Below, piece by piece: positions 53,305 to 61,256 of a stretch of DNA of 64,000 nucleotides. The DNA is taken from contig JAFLKK010000004.1 of the NCBI GenBank assembly GCA_019163375.1, positions 248,001-312,000 on the forward strand, written 5' to 3'. Every line of letters begins with the position of its first letter. Positions within the stretch are counted from its first letter, which is position 1. The notes below the pieces were generated by a model. That model was not told the DNA's origin. It saw nothing but the letters and a program-made list of their open reading frames with translations, and ran no database searches. This DNA comes from Paludibacter sp. GTDB taxonomy: Bacteria > Bacteroidota > Bacteroidia > Bacteroidales > Paludibacteraceae. The position numbers and the translations under genes are program-made.

Positions 53305-53750
53305 AATAAATGATAGTTGCTTAAGCAGAACATTTTTTCCCCACGGGAAGAACGTCTTTTGCTTTGGTCAGAAACTTCCCCGCTTGAGAGAGAAAGAATT
53401 CTTCCTAAGCAAGAATCTCTCTTGCCCGGGAACTATCTTTCTTGCCTTGGCAGGAAACGGTATGGCTTAGAAATTATTCATCCTTGCTTAAGCAAAAAAC
53501 GATGTGCCTAAAGAAAGAATGAAGCTTACTTGAACGACAATCCGTTTTCCCGAAGTGAGAGAATTTCTTGCTTAAGCAGGAAAGAGTCTCGTCGAAGCAA
53601 GAAAGATTCTTGCCTGAATGGCGAACTTTCTTGCCTTGGAAATATTCTTCCTGTCCCCGAAAAGAAAGTTCCTACTCTGGGCTGGAAAGTTTCCTTCCCG
53701 GAGTTGAAAGTCTCCACTTCGGGAGCAAAATATCCTCTCCCAAATGAGAT
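53305..53750. repeat. Degenerate 21-bp tandem repeat array
   Basis: About 20 units, mostly exactly 21 bp long, share a core like TTTCTTGCCTTGGCAGGAAA. The clearest copies have the palindrome TTGCTTAAGC (53316-53325, 53484-53493, 53568-53577). Landmark CTTGC positions 53441, 53483, 53567, 53609 and 53630 differ by 42, 84, 42 and 21. A few early units are 20 bp. The period is a multiple of three, so both strands show seven-residue protein repeats with scattered stops. Confidence 0.85.
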
Positions 53751-54195
53751 GAATGTGTGTTCTGACAGAAGCAACTCTTTATCGTCGGACAAAGCCTTGT
53801 TTTCTTTCGTGAAAAAATAAAAGTGAGGGTGGTGTGATGGTGATTGCAGAAAAAATGGGCACGGAAGTGCTATATTAAAATGATAACAAATGCTAATTAA
53901 AGCTTTGTTAGTAAAGTATGTACGGTTAGATGTGCCTGCGATAGGGCAGGAGGTATAAGTTAAGTTCATAGGTTAATGGTAAATAGTTATACATGAATGA
54001 ACAAACAGTTAAGTGTGACAAATTTGTGAAAATAGTTTGAGAAAAACAAGCGTTTGTATAAAATATTTTTATGTTATAAAGCATATTATTTACGTTGTTA
54101 TTCAATGCTGATAAAAGCATTTGAATGTGGAATGAAGAAGTGCCAAAACGGAGGCACCTTTCTAATCATTAGAGCAAATTCCGGTACTGGAAAAA

Positions 54196-54373
54196 GCGGC
54201 TGTATCAAAAGCACGCAAAACTTGTCCGTCCACTGACGGATAACGCAAACAACACAAATTTTCGCAAATAAGATTTGTAAAGTAGAATGTTGTTTGTTAA
54301 TTCCAATGTGGTAGGGTTGCGTTAATTTGCGCATTTTGCGTTGTTTGCGTTCTAAAAGACTTTTGAGACAGCC
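54196..54373. repeat. MITE-like element with nested inverted repeats
   Basis: The ends GGCTGTATCAAAAG (about 54197-54210) and CTTTTGAGACAGCC (about 54360-54373) are inverted copies with one mismatch. Inside, AACGCAAACAAC (54242-54253) pairs with GTTGTTTGCGTT (54340-54351), and the pairing continues imperfectly inward. No coding capacity is present. The size, terminal repeats and lack of a transposase fit a non-autonomous transposable element. The related transposase is not in this window. Confidence 0.6.
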
Positions 54374-54678
54374 TCACTCCATGATGTAGTACCCGCGAAG
54401 CTCGCACCGGTGTAAGTTAACCTGAGTTCGATACAAGGTATGCATATAGTATATCGAGAATAAGGTTAGTGTGCCTGCTGAAATATATGCTATTAAGGTT
54501 GGAAAACAAGGAGTAAGGGCTAAAACAGGACGAAAAATCTTATTTTAAACTAAGCATTAGAACAGTAATGCTATAATGCTTAGATCGAACTTACGTTGTG
54601 CTACACAGTTAGTTGCGAACATAAAAAAAGCCACAGGGGCGAACCTTGCAGCTTTTTATTGCGAACGTTTTCTGACGT

Positions 54679-55548
54679 TTATTTCTCTTTGTGTTTGCGC
54701 TCCACGGGTAGTATGCCTCCCGCCATTTCGCCGATGATGTTGACCAGTTCGGAGCCGCTCGGGATCACTATTTTGGCATTGTTGGAAAGCGATGTTTCCA
54801 TGGCTTCGAGCTTCCTTAATAGCTGTGCATTGCCTACAAAATATTTGTCGGCAGCTTCATTTACCAGCCGTATGGCTTCTGCTTCGCCCTCGGCGTGTAG
54901 AATTTTAGATTGTTTGTAGCCTTCGGCTTCTTTAATCTTGGCTCGTTTTATTCCATCTGCCACCGTTTCGGCAGCAGTGGCCGAATCGATAGCGGCTATT
55001 TTTTCGTTCTCGGCTTTTACCACCTTGTTCATGGTTTCCTGAACGTCTTTTGGCGGGTCAATTTCTTTCAGCTCGGTTCGCACAATCTGAATCCCCCAAC
55101 TTTGCGTTTCGAGATGCAGTGTGTTGTACAATTCGGCATTGATTTTACCACGTTCGCTATTGGCCGATTTGAGCGTTAGCGTGCCGATAATGTTACGCAG
55201 GGTAGTGCGTGCCAGGTTCACAATCTGCCATTTGTAATTGTTTACGTTATAAATAGCGCCTTTTACACTGTCTTCTTCGGCTATAACCCTGAAGTAAACC
55301 TGCGCATCAACGCTTGCATTCAGATTGTCGTTGGTGATAATCTCCTGCGGATCGGCGTTCACCATTTGTTCGGTGACATTCACAACATAAATCTTATCAA
55401 TAACAGGGATAATCCAGTGAAACCCCGGTTTGGCAAATTTGTTGTATTTACCAAGCCTTTCAATCAATCCTCGTTCGGTTGGACGTACAATTTTTATCCC
55501 AATCAAAAAAACGAAGAACATAAAAATAATTACATACCATAAAATCAT
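54679..55548 (-). CDS. SPFH/band-7 (stomatin-like) membrane protein
   Basis: This protein of 289 residues has one N-terminal membrane segment (MILWYVIIFMFFVFLIGI) followed by the band-7 domain (about 20-200: RPTERGLIERLGKYNKFAKP, AQVYFRVIAEEDSVKGAIYN, TELKEIDPPKDVQETMNKVV). A charged, Ala/Glu-rich coiled coil follows (KIAAIDSATAAETVADG, ILHAEGEAEAIRL). It resembles QmcA/stomatin-type scaffolds that oligomerise in the inner membrane and control proteases or membrane domains. No NfeD partner gene is adjacent, which is unusual for this group. Confidence 0.9.
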   Translation of the reverse strand: MILWYVIIFMFFVFLIGIKIVRPTERGLIERLGKYNKFAKPGFHWIIPVIDKIYVVNVTEQMVNADPQEIITNDNLNASVDAQVYFRVIAEEDSVKGAIYNVNNYKWQIVNLARTTLRNIIGTLTLKSANSERGKINAELYNTLHLETQSWGIQIVRTELKEIDPPKDVQETMNKVVKAENEKIAAIDSATAAETVADGIKRAKIKEAEGYKQSKILHAEGEAEAIRLVNEAADKYFVGNAQLLRKLEAMETSLSNNAKIVIPSGSELVNIIGEMAGGILPVERKHKEK

Positions 55549-55781
55549 GTTAGTGCCCTTTCTTTCGTTAAATGAATAATTAGAAGATTCTCTGATTCAT
55601 AAAAATAATACCGTAAAGTTACAGTATTATTTTGAGATGTAACTATATAATCGTTTATAAATAAAATGTTTATTGCTTGTGAACCCGACGAAGTAAAACC
55701 TTTTGTTATCGTTTTATTTTGAAGTAAGTTCTATATAATTATGATTTGCTTTATCCCATGCACTCTTATGTTATAGATATA

Positions 55782-55850
55782 GTGGGTTTCGCGATTTCCG
55801 AATCGCGATCAAATAGTAATTCACGCGATCTGGAAATCGCGAAACCCCAC
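55782..55850. repeat. 69-bp hairpin element
   Basis: GTGGGTTTCGCGATTTCC (55782-55799) pairs with GGAAATCGCGAAACCCCAC (55832-55850), with one bulged base. The loop holds the inner palindrome ATCGCGAT. Without a T tail it is more likely a dispersed palindromic repeat than a terminator. Confidence 0.7.
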
Positions 55851-55912
55851 TTAAATGGAATATTTCTATTTTTTAGGATCCTTTTTGTATAACCTTTTTT
55901 AAAATATAATTG

Positions 55913-55920
55913 TACTTTTG
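55913..55920 (+). promoter_or_regulatory. -7 promoter element of acetyltransferase gene
   Basis: TACTTTTG matches TAnnTTTG, 35 bases before the ATG at 55955. TTTG at 55884-55887 is a possible -33 element but 25 bases away, a little far. Confidence 0.55.
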
Positions 55921-55954
55921 CTTGTGAAAAATAGACAAGTAAAGATCCCCCGCC

Positions 55955-56782
55955 ATGATTGTATTAGATAAAAGTAAGTACCCTCAAGTTAGAACAGCAC
56001 TCAACGAAGTAGGAATAAATAATCTCTTTGCCCGAGCAGTGGTGGAGGGGCATGTGAACGGAACGATACAGGTTGACAATGCCGAAAATCCTACCAGCTT
56101 TTATGTACGGCATCCTTACGGCATGTCCTTGCTTTTTGGTGCAACTACCAATCAGGTGTTTAATTCATGGCTGTTTGCTCATGCACTAAATCTTTTCCGC
56201 ACCCGCGATCGATTCGAATGGCTTCAGGCCTATCCCGAAAAATGGAATGAACAGATAGCTACTCAGTGGGAGGAATATCTTATTAAGGCGGAAGAAAATA
56301 CGGAGGGAATCAACACTTTGGTGGAAATAAATACGCGTGTCAATTTCAAGTTCAACAAAGAAAAGTATCTCGATTTCAGAAGTCGACTCTCGCCCCGCAA
56401 TTTTGATGTTGTACGAACCGATACGCGCATGTTTGAGCAGATGAAAGGGAGTGTTATCCCGGGTCGCTTTTGGGATAGTGCGGATGATTTTAGTAACCGG
56501 GCAGTGGCTTTTAGTGTTTTGGACGGTGATGTGGTGGCTTGTACGGCTTTCTCGGCTTTTGTAATCGGGGAGCAATTGGAAATAGGGATAGAAACTGCTG
56601 ACAATTATCGCGGGAAAGGATATGCCGTTGGAACCTGTTGTGCCTTGATTGATTACTGCCTGGAAAACGGTTACGAACCGATTTGGGGTTGTAGATTGGA
56701 AAATACGCCTTCGTATCTGCTGGCTCAGAAACTTGGTTTCGAGCCGACCATCTATTGGCCGTTTTATAGGTTGAATGATTAA
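55955..56782 (+). CDS. GNAT-family N-acetyltransferase
   Basis: This cytoplasmic protein of 275 residues has a C-terminal GNAT fold. VVACTAFSAFVIGEQLEIGI is the central strand pair and TADNYRGKGYAVGTCCALI the acetyl-CoA pyrophosphate-binding loop. The closing LENTPSYLLAQKLGFEP is the usual last motif. The N-terminal half (about 1-130) is a separate domain like those in two-domain GNAT proteins of the PF12746 type. The substrate is unknown. The oxidoreductase gene follows 30 bases downstream. Confidence 0.85.
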   Translation: MIVLDKSKYPQVRTALNEVGINNLFARAVVEGHVNGTIQVDNAENPTSFYVRHPYGMSLLFGATTNQVFNSWLFAHALNLFRTRDRFEWLQAYPEKWNEQIATQWEEYLIKAEENTEGINTLVEINTRVNFKFNKEKYLDFRSRLSPRNFDVVRTDTRMFEQMKGSVIPGRFWDSADDFSNRAVAFSVLDGDVVACTAFSAFVIGEQLEIGIETADNYRGKGYAVGTCCALIDYCLENGYEPIWGCRLENTPSYLLAQKLGFEPTIYWPFYRLND

Positions 56783-56812
56783 AAGAAACCATCTTCAAAA
56801 AATCAAATTTTT

Positions 56813-57799
56813 ATGAAAACATATAACTGGGGTATTATCGGTACCGGCTTTATTGCACAAAAAATGGCAGCGGCTTTGCTTTTGGTTCCACAATCAAAAC
56901 TGTATGCGGTTGCTTCGAGAAATAGTTCTACTGCCGCCAACTTTGCAGCTACTCATAACTGTAAAGCGTATGGCAGTTACGAGGAGCTGGCGAATGACCC
57001 GGATATTGATATTGTCTACATTGCCACGCCGCACAACTATCATTGCGAAAATACCTTGATGTGCATCAGTAAGGGCAAACATGTGTTGTGCGAAAAACCT
57101 TTTGCGGTGAATGGGAGGGAAGTGCGCCTGATGATAGATGCTGCGCGCGAAAAAGGTGTTTTTCTGATGGAAGCATTGTGGACCCGCTTTAATCCACGGG
57201 TGATACATGCAAAAAGTAGTATTGAATCGGGTCGGCTTGGCAAGATAAAACTGCTAACCGGAAACCTGGGCGATCTGAAACCATTTGACCCTGAGAATCG
57301 CTTTTTTAGTAAACAGCTCATTGGCGGTTCGTTGCTCGACATGGGGATTTATCCTTTGTTCATGGCTTTGTTTATGTTGGGAAAACCTAAAACGATAAAA
57401 GCCGCTGCCGGCATCGGGGCAACAGGTGTTGATACTAACTGTAGTATCACACTGGGTTATGAGGATGATGCAATGGCTATCCTGCACTCTTCACTGGTGG
57501 CTGCAACCGATGGAGTTTGCGTTATTCATTGCGAAAAGGGGAAGATAGAGTTTGGTCCTTCTATCTATGCGCCGGAGAAAGTTACGTTGGTGCCTTTGGA
57601 AGGAAATCCTGAAGATATAACGTTGGAGCTCACCGGCAATTATTACCAGTACGAAGCCATAGAGGTGATTCGATGTATTGAAGCCGGCGAAACCAGCAGC
57701 CCAATGTGGAGTTGGGACGATAGTATCGTGTTGATTGATAGTATGGACGAAATCAGGCGGCAGATTGGCTTGACGTACGAAGGGCATGATATTGGTTAG
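56813..57799 (+). CDS. Gfo/Idh/MocA-family oxidoreductase
   Basis: This protein of 328 residues has the N-terminal Rossmann fold WGIIGTGFIAQKMAAAL, YIATPHNYHCENTLMC, and the catalytic-type Lys in HVLCEKPFAVNGREV. The C-terminal domain includes EALWTRFNPRV and GGSLLDMGIYPL, typical of trans-1,2-dihydrobenzene-1,2-diol/xylose dehydrogenase-like members. It uses NAD(P)H to oxidise or reduce a sugar or cyclic alcohol. There is no signal peptide. The exact substrate cannot be told. Confidence 0.9.
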   Translation: MKTYNWGIIGTGFIAQKMAAALLLVPQSKLYAVASRNSSTAANFAATHNCKAYGSYEELANDPDIDIVYIATPHNYHCENTLMCISKGKHVLCEKPFAVNGREVRLMIDAAREKGVFLMEALWTRFNPRVIHAKSSIESGRLGKIKLLTGNLGDLKPFDPENRFFSKQLIGGSLLDMGIYPLFMALFMLGKPKTIKAAAGIGATGVDTNCSITLGYEDDAMAILHSSLVAATDGVCVIHCEKGKIEFGPSIYAPEKVTLVPLEGNPEDITLELTGNYYQYEAIEVIRCIEAGETSSPMWSWDDSIVLIDSMDEIRRQIGLTYEGHDIG

Positions 57800-57934
57800 T
57801 CTCGTCAACCAACATTTCATTAATGAATCCTAACTGCTACCCTCTTTCAGAACCTTTCCTTTCTTCAATTGTTTTAGTTTTCACTTGAATAAACTAACCG
57901 GGACAGCACTCGACTGTCCATAAAATAGTGAAAA

Positions 57935-58963
57935 ATGAAATACAATGAATTAGGAAAAACAGGCGTATTGGTTTCGGAACTTTGTCTGGGTACCATGACA
58001 TTTGGGGGTAAAGGCTATTGGGAAGCCATTGGAAAATTACCGCTCGAAGAGGTGAATCAGATTATGAAAGCCTCCCTGGATAGTGGCATTAATTTTATTG
58101 ATACTGCCAATGGTTATTCCGAAGGCTTGTCGGAAACCTTACTGGGCGAATCGTTGAAAAAACTGGGAGTCAATCGGCAGGAGGTGGTTATTGCTACCAA
58201 GGTTCGGTTGCGCATGGGACCCGGTGCAAACCAAATCGGCCTCTCGCGACTTCATATTGCCGATTCGGTGAATGATAGTCTGAAAAGGATGCAGCTCGAG
58301 CATATCGACTTACTTTATATTCATGGTGTCGATCCCATCACTCCACTGGAAGAAACCATGCGTGGGTTGGAAGATGTGGTCCGCTCGGGTAAAGTGCGGT
58401 ACATTGGTATCAGCAATCATCCGGCATGGATGGTGATGAAAGCAAATGCCTATGCCGAAAAAATGGGGTGGACTAAATTTGTGGCTTCGCAGAATTACTA
58501 CACCATTGCCGGGCGCGATATTGAACGGGAATTAGTACCTATGGCTTTGAGCGAAGGTATTGGCATAATGCCCTGGAGTCCGTTGGCCGGAGGTTTTCTT
58601 TCGGGTAAATATACGCGGGAGATTGCACAAGCTGGCAATAGCCGTCGTGATACCTTCGACTTTCCGCCTATCAACAAAGAGAAAGCCTATGATATTATTG
58701 ATGTTATGATTGAAATTGCGGCTCGCCATAAGGTGTCGGTAGCTGCGGTTGCGCTGAACTGGGTAATAAAACAACCGGGAGTGACCAGTACCATTATCGG
58801 CGCTAAAAACCTGCAACAGCTGGATGATAATATTGCTGCTGTGAAGTTGGAGCTAAGCTCAGAGGACCTCAATCAATTGAATGAAATTAGTGCACTGACG
58901 CCCGAATATCCGGGGTGGATGGTAAACCGTCAGCAACAGGCACGTTGGCCGGAATCGAAATAG
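57935..58963 (+). CDS. Aldo/keto reductase
   Basis: This protein of 342 residues has the AKR barrel. Catalytic residues are visible as Asp in NFIDTANGYSEGLSE, Tyr in NGYS, Lys in VVIATKVRL and a His in LLYIHGVDP. The NADPH-binding part is near TSTIIGAKNLQQLDDN. It resembles the AKR11/12-type bacterial enzymes that reduce aldehydes. It may be cotranscribed with the oxidoreductase upstream, although a 135-bp gap with a small GGACA..TGTCC hairpin separates them. Physiological substrate unknown. Confidence 0.92.
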   Translation: MKYNELGKTGVLVSELCLGTMTFGGKGYWEAIGKLPLEEVNQIMKASLDSGINFIDTANGYSEGLSETLLGESLKKLGVNRQEVVIATKVRLRMGPGANQIGLSRLHIADSVNDSLKRMQLEHIDLLYIHGVDPITPLEETMRGLEDVVRSGKVRYIGISNHPAWMVMKANAYAEKMGWTKFVASQNYYTIAGRDIERELVPMALSEGIGIMPWSPLAGGFLSGKYTREIAQAGNSRRDTFDFPPINKEKAYDIIDVMIEIAARHKVSVAAVALNWVIKQPGVTSTIIGAKNLQQLDDNIAAVKLELSSEDLNQLNEISALTPEYPGWMVNRQQQARWPESK

Positions 58964-59061
58964 CCCTTAGTCTCGAAACCGTTAAATACAAACGTTGCAC
59001 TGCTGTAAGATAGGCTGAAATATAGTATAGAAAAAACATCAATAACAATTGTCAGATACTT

Positions 59062-59529
59062 ATGAAAAGGATAAAATTCATTTTACTATTCACTCTTTTC
59101 TTGTCGGGAGTAATGTTTACATCGGCACAAACTCCAAATCCGAATTATGATGCTGCACTTGCTGCAACCTTGAATGCTGATGATTCAGGAATGAAAATGT
59201 ATGTGCTTGTAATCCTGAAAACTGGTAGCAATCATGTTGTGGATAAAGCAAAAAGAGATTCTTTATTTGCCGGACATTTTGCGAACATCAACCGTTTGGT
59301 TGGGCTCAAAAAGCTGGTTGTAGCTGGGCCTTTGAAAAAGAATGAGCAAACCTATCGTGGAATATTTATTTTAGATGTGAGTACTTTCGAAGAAGCTAAG
59401 GCATGCTTGGATGCCGATCCTACGATAAAAGAAAAAGTATTTGATGTCGAATTATTTCAATGGTATGGTTCTGCGGCTTTGCCCGAATATCTTCCCGCAG
59501 CCGATAAAATATGGAAGACTAAGCCCTGA
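59062..59529 (+). CDS. Exported YciI-like protein
   Basis: This protein of 155 residues has a signal peptide (MKRIKFILLFTLFLSGVMF, cleavage near TSAQ). The mature part is a YCII-related ferredoxin-like fold: MYVLVILKTGSN, a conserved His in LFAGHFANINRLV, LVVAGPL and the end motif PTIKEKVFDVELFQWYG. YciI proteins are usually cytoplasmic, so the export signal is unusual but recurs in Bacteroidota. Function is unknown. Confidence 0.8.
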   Translation: MKRIKFILLFTLFLSGVMFTSAQTPNPNYDAALAATLNADDSGMKMYVLVILKTGSNHVVDKAKRDSLFAGHFANINRLVGLKKLVVAGPLKKNEQTYRGIFILDVSTFEEAKACLDADPTIKEKVFDVELFQWYGSAALPEYLPAADKIWKTKP

Positions 59530-59555
59530 TCCAAAAGGCAGAATAAGTTTTTAGA

Positions 59556-59592
59556 AACGCAATTGCTCATTACCCGGCAGTTGCGTTTTTCG
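59556..59592 (+). terminator. Terminator after the YciI-like gene
   Basis: AAACGCAA (59556-59563) pairs with TTGCGTTT (59582-59589), followed by T-rich sequence. Confidence 0.65.
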
Positions 59593-59613
59593 CATATTAC
59601 AAATAAAAATCGT

Positions 59614-59621
59614 ACTTTTGT
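59614..59621 (+). promoter_or_regulatory. -7 promoter element of the rRNA methyltransferase gene
   Basis: TACTTTTG matches TAnnTTTG, 68 bases before the ATG at 59689. Confidence 0.55.
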
Positions 59622-59688
59622 ATGTTGTAACAATACGTACAGCTAAAAATAACTTTTCATAGATAATTGCTCACAGAAATTTCAACGA

Positions 59689-61101
59689 ATGGCTAAGAAT
59701 AAAAAACCGCATCCAATTTTCGAAAATGTAACTATTACCGACATTGCCGCCGAGGGCAAAGCTATCGCCCGCATTAATGATATGATTGTTTTTGTGCCTT
59801 TTGTGGTGCCGGGCGATGTGGTCGACTTACAGGTTACCCGTAAGAAAAGCAGCTTTATGGAAGCGCGCCCTATTCATTTTCATAGCTATGCCGAGCAACG
59901 TTGCGAAGCGGTGTGCGAACACTACGGAATTTGTGGCGGTTGTAAATGGCAAATTCTGCCTTATTCGGAGCAAATACGTTTCAAACAAAAGCAAGTAGTC
60001 GACAATCTGACTCGTATCGGAAAAATTGAACTTCCCGAAATTACCTCCATTATAGGTTCTTCAAAAACGGAGTTTTACCGCAATAAGCTGGAATTTACGT
60101 TCTCGAACAAACGTTGGAGAACAAACGAAGAAATTGCCGAAGGAAAAGTGTTTGAAACAATGAATGCCGTGGGCTTTCATATCCCGGGACAGTTTGACAA
60201 AGTATTGGACATCAATAAATGTTGGTTGCAGACCGAAGATTCAAACGAAATTCGCAACGAAGTTCGTCGTTATGCTTTGGAACACGATCTTACGTTTTTC
60301 GATTTGCGCAATCAGGAAGGATTCCTTCGTACGTTGATGATTCGTACCACTTCTACCGGCGAGTTAATGGTGATAGTGATTCTTTTTTATGAAGATAAAG
60401 AAGCGCAAGAGGCATTATTACAACATATTGCCGATACATTTCCACAAATAACGTCGTTGCTTTACGTCATCAACTCTAAGGCTAACGATACAATTACCGA
60501 TCAGGAAGTACATGTTTTCAAAGGAAATGAATGCATTTACGAAGAAATGGAAGGTTTGAAATTTAAAATCGGCCCGAAATCGTTTTATCAAACCAATTCG
60601 GAACAGGCCTACGTGCTGTACAAAGTAACCCGTGACTTTGCTCAGCTTACGGGCGAAGAACTGGTCTACGATCTTTATACCGGAACCGGCACTATTGCCA
60701 ACTTTGTATCTCATCAGGCTAAACAAGTGGTTGGGATTGAATATGTTCCCGAAGCTATTGCCGATGCTAAAGTAAATTCGAAACTCAATAATATAAACAA
60801 TACCCTGTTTTATGCCGGCGACATGAAAGATATTCTAAATGCCGCCTTTATCGAAGAACATGGTAAACCGGATGTGATTATTACCGATCCTCCACGTGCC
60901 GGAATGCATGATGATGTAATTAATGCTATCCTTTTTGCCGATCCGAAACGTATCGTGTATGTGAGCTGTAACCCGGCTACGCAGGCACGCGATCTGAATT
61001 TGCTGGATGCGAGCTATAAAGTGGCGGCGGTGCAACCGGTCGATATGTTTCCCCATACGCATCATGTGGAGAACGTAGTTTTATTAGAAAAAAGAAATTA
61101 A
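59689..61101 (+). CDS. 23S rRNA (uracil-C5)-methyltransferase, RlmD type
   Basis: This protein of 470 residues has a TRAM RNA-binding domain (about 8-65), followed by four cysteines of a [4Fe-4S] cluster (C72, C76, C82, C85, in CEAVCEHYGICGGCKW). The SAM-binding part is DLYTGTGTIANFVS. The proline-containing DPPRAGMHDDV and the catalytic Cys in VYVSCNPATQARDL complete the signature. It methylates a uridine in 23S rRNA. The family also includes RlmCD, so the exact position is inferred. Confidence 0.92.
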   Translation: MAKNKKPHPIFENVTITDIAAEGKAIARINDMIVFVPFVVPGDVVDLQVTRKKSSFMEARPIHFHSYAEQRCEAVCEHYGICGGCKWQILPYSEQIRFKQKQVVDNLTRIGKIELPEITSIIGSSKTEFYRNKLEFTFSNKRWRTNEEIAEGKVFETMNAVGFHIPGQFDKVLDINKCWLQTEDSNEIRNEVRRYALEHDLTFFDLRNQEGFLRTLMIRTTSTGELMVIVILFYEDKEAQEALLQHIADTFPQITSLLYVINSKANDTITDQEVHVFKGNECIYEEMEGLKFKIGPKSFYQTNSEQAYVLYKVTRDFAQLTGEELVYDLYTGTGTIANFVSHQAKQVVGIEYVPEAIADAKVNSKLNNINNTLFYAGDMKDILNAAFIEEHGKPDVIITDPPRAGMHDDVINAILFADPKRIVYVSCNPATQARDLNLLDASYKVAAVQPVDMFPHTHHVENVVLLEKRN

Positions 61102-61108
61102 TCCCTTT

Positions 61109-61133
61109 GGGCAGGCTTCGACCTGTCCTTTTT
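61109..61133 (+). terminator. Terminator after the rRNA methyltransferase gene
   Basis: GGGCAGG (61109-61115) pairs with CCTGTCC (61122-61128) with one G-T pair, followed by TTTTTG. Confidence 0.7.
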
Positions 61134-61256
61134 GTATGATATACCGACTTATTATAGTAAAATTATATAATAATCGACCGGATAGAATCAAATTGCAAAG
61201 TAACTGTTGTATTTTGCATGCTGTTTTAATAATAAATTTAATACTTAAGAAATAGA

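Larger units (their letters stand above)
53183..54678. other. 1.5-kb gene-free region rich in repeats
   Basis: No gene is supported between the 221-residue protein and the band-7 gene. The region contains the degenerate 21-bp tandem array (53305-53750) and the MITE-like inverted-repeat element (54196-54373). The parts between (53750-54195 and 54374-54678) are AT-rich and without visible signals. Several open frames of 60-150 codons on both strands are by-products of the array's period. Confidence 0.6.
55549..55954. other. Intergenic region with a long hairpin and a promoter
   Basis: This stretch of 406 bases between divergent genes contains no gene. The features are the imperfect 18-bp stem at 55782-55850 and a -7 element TACTTTTG at 55913-55920, which serves the acetyltransferase gene. 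Confidence 0.6.

Noticed and set aside
53305-53750. The tandem array as a CRISPR array
   Set aside because: Units are contiguous and degenerate, with no spacers of unique sequence between identical repeats, and no cas genes are present.
53526-53969. A 147-codon minus-strand frame with seven-residue repeats such as SFLLRRD
   Set aside because: The repeats come from the 21-bp DNA array, which continues past the stop with the same period. Both strands and several frames are open in places, and no start signal or conserved N-terminus is seen.
54054-54236. A 60-codon plus-strand frame with a GTGKSG-like stretch
   Set aside because: It resembles a P-loop only by chance. It has no fold around it and runs into the MITE-like element.
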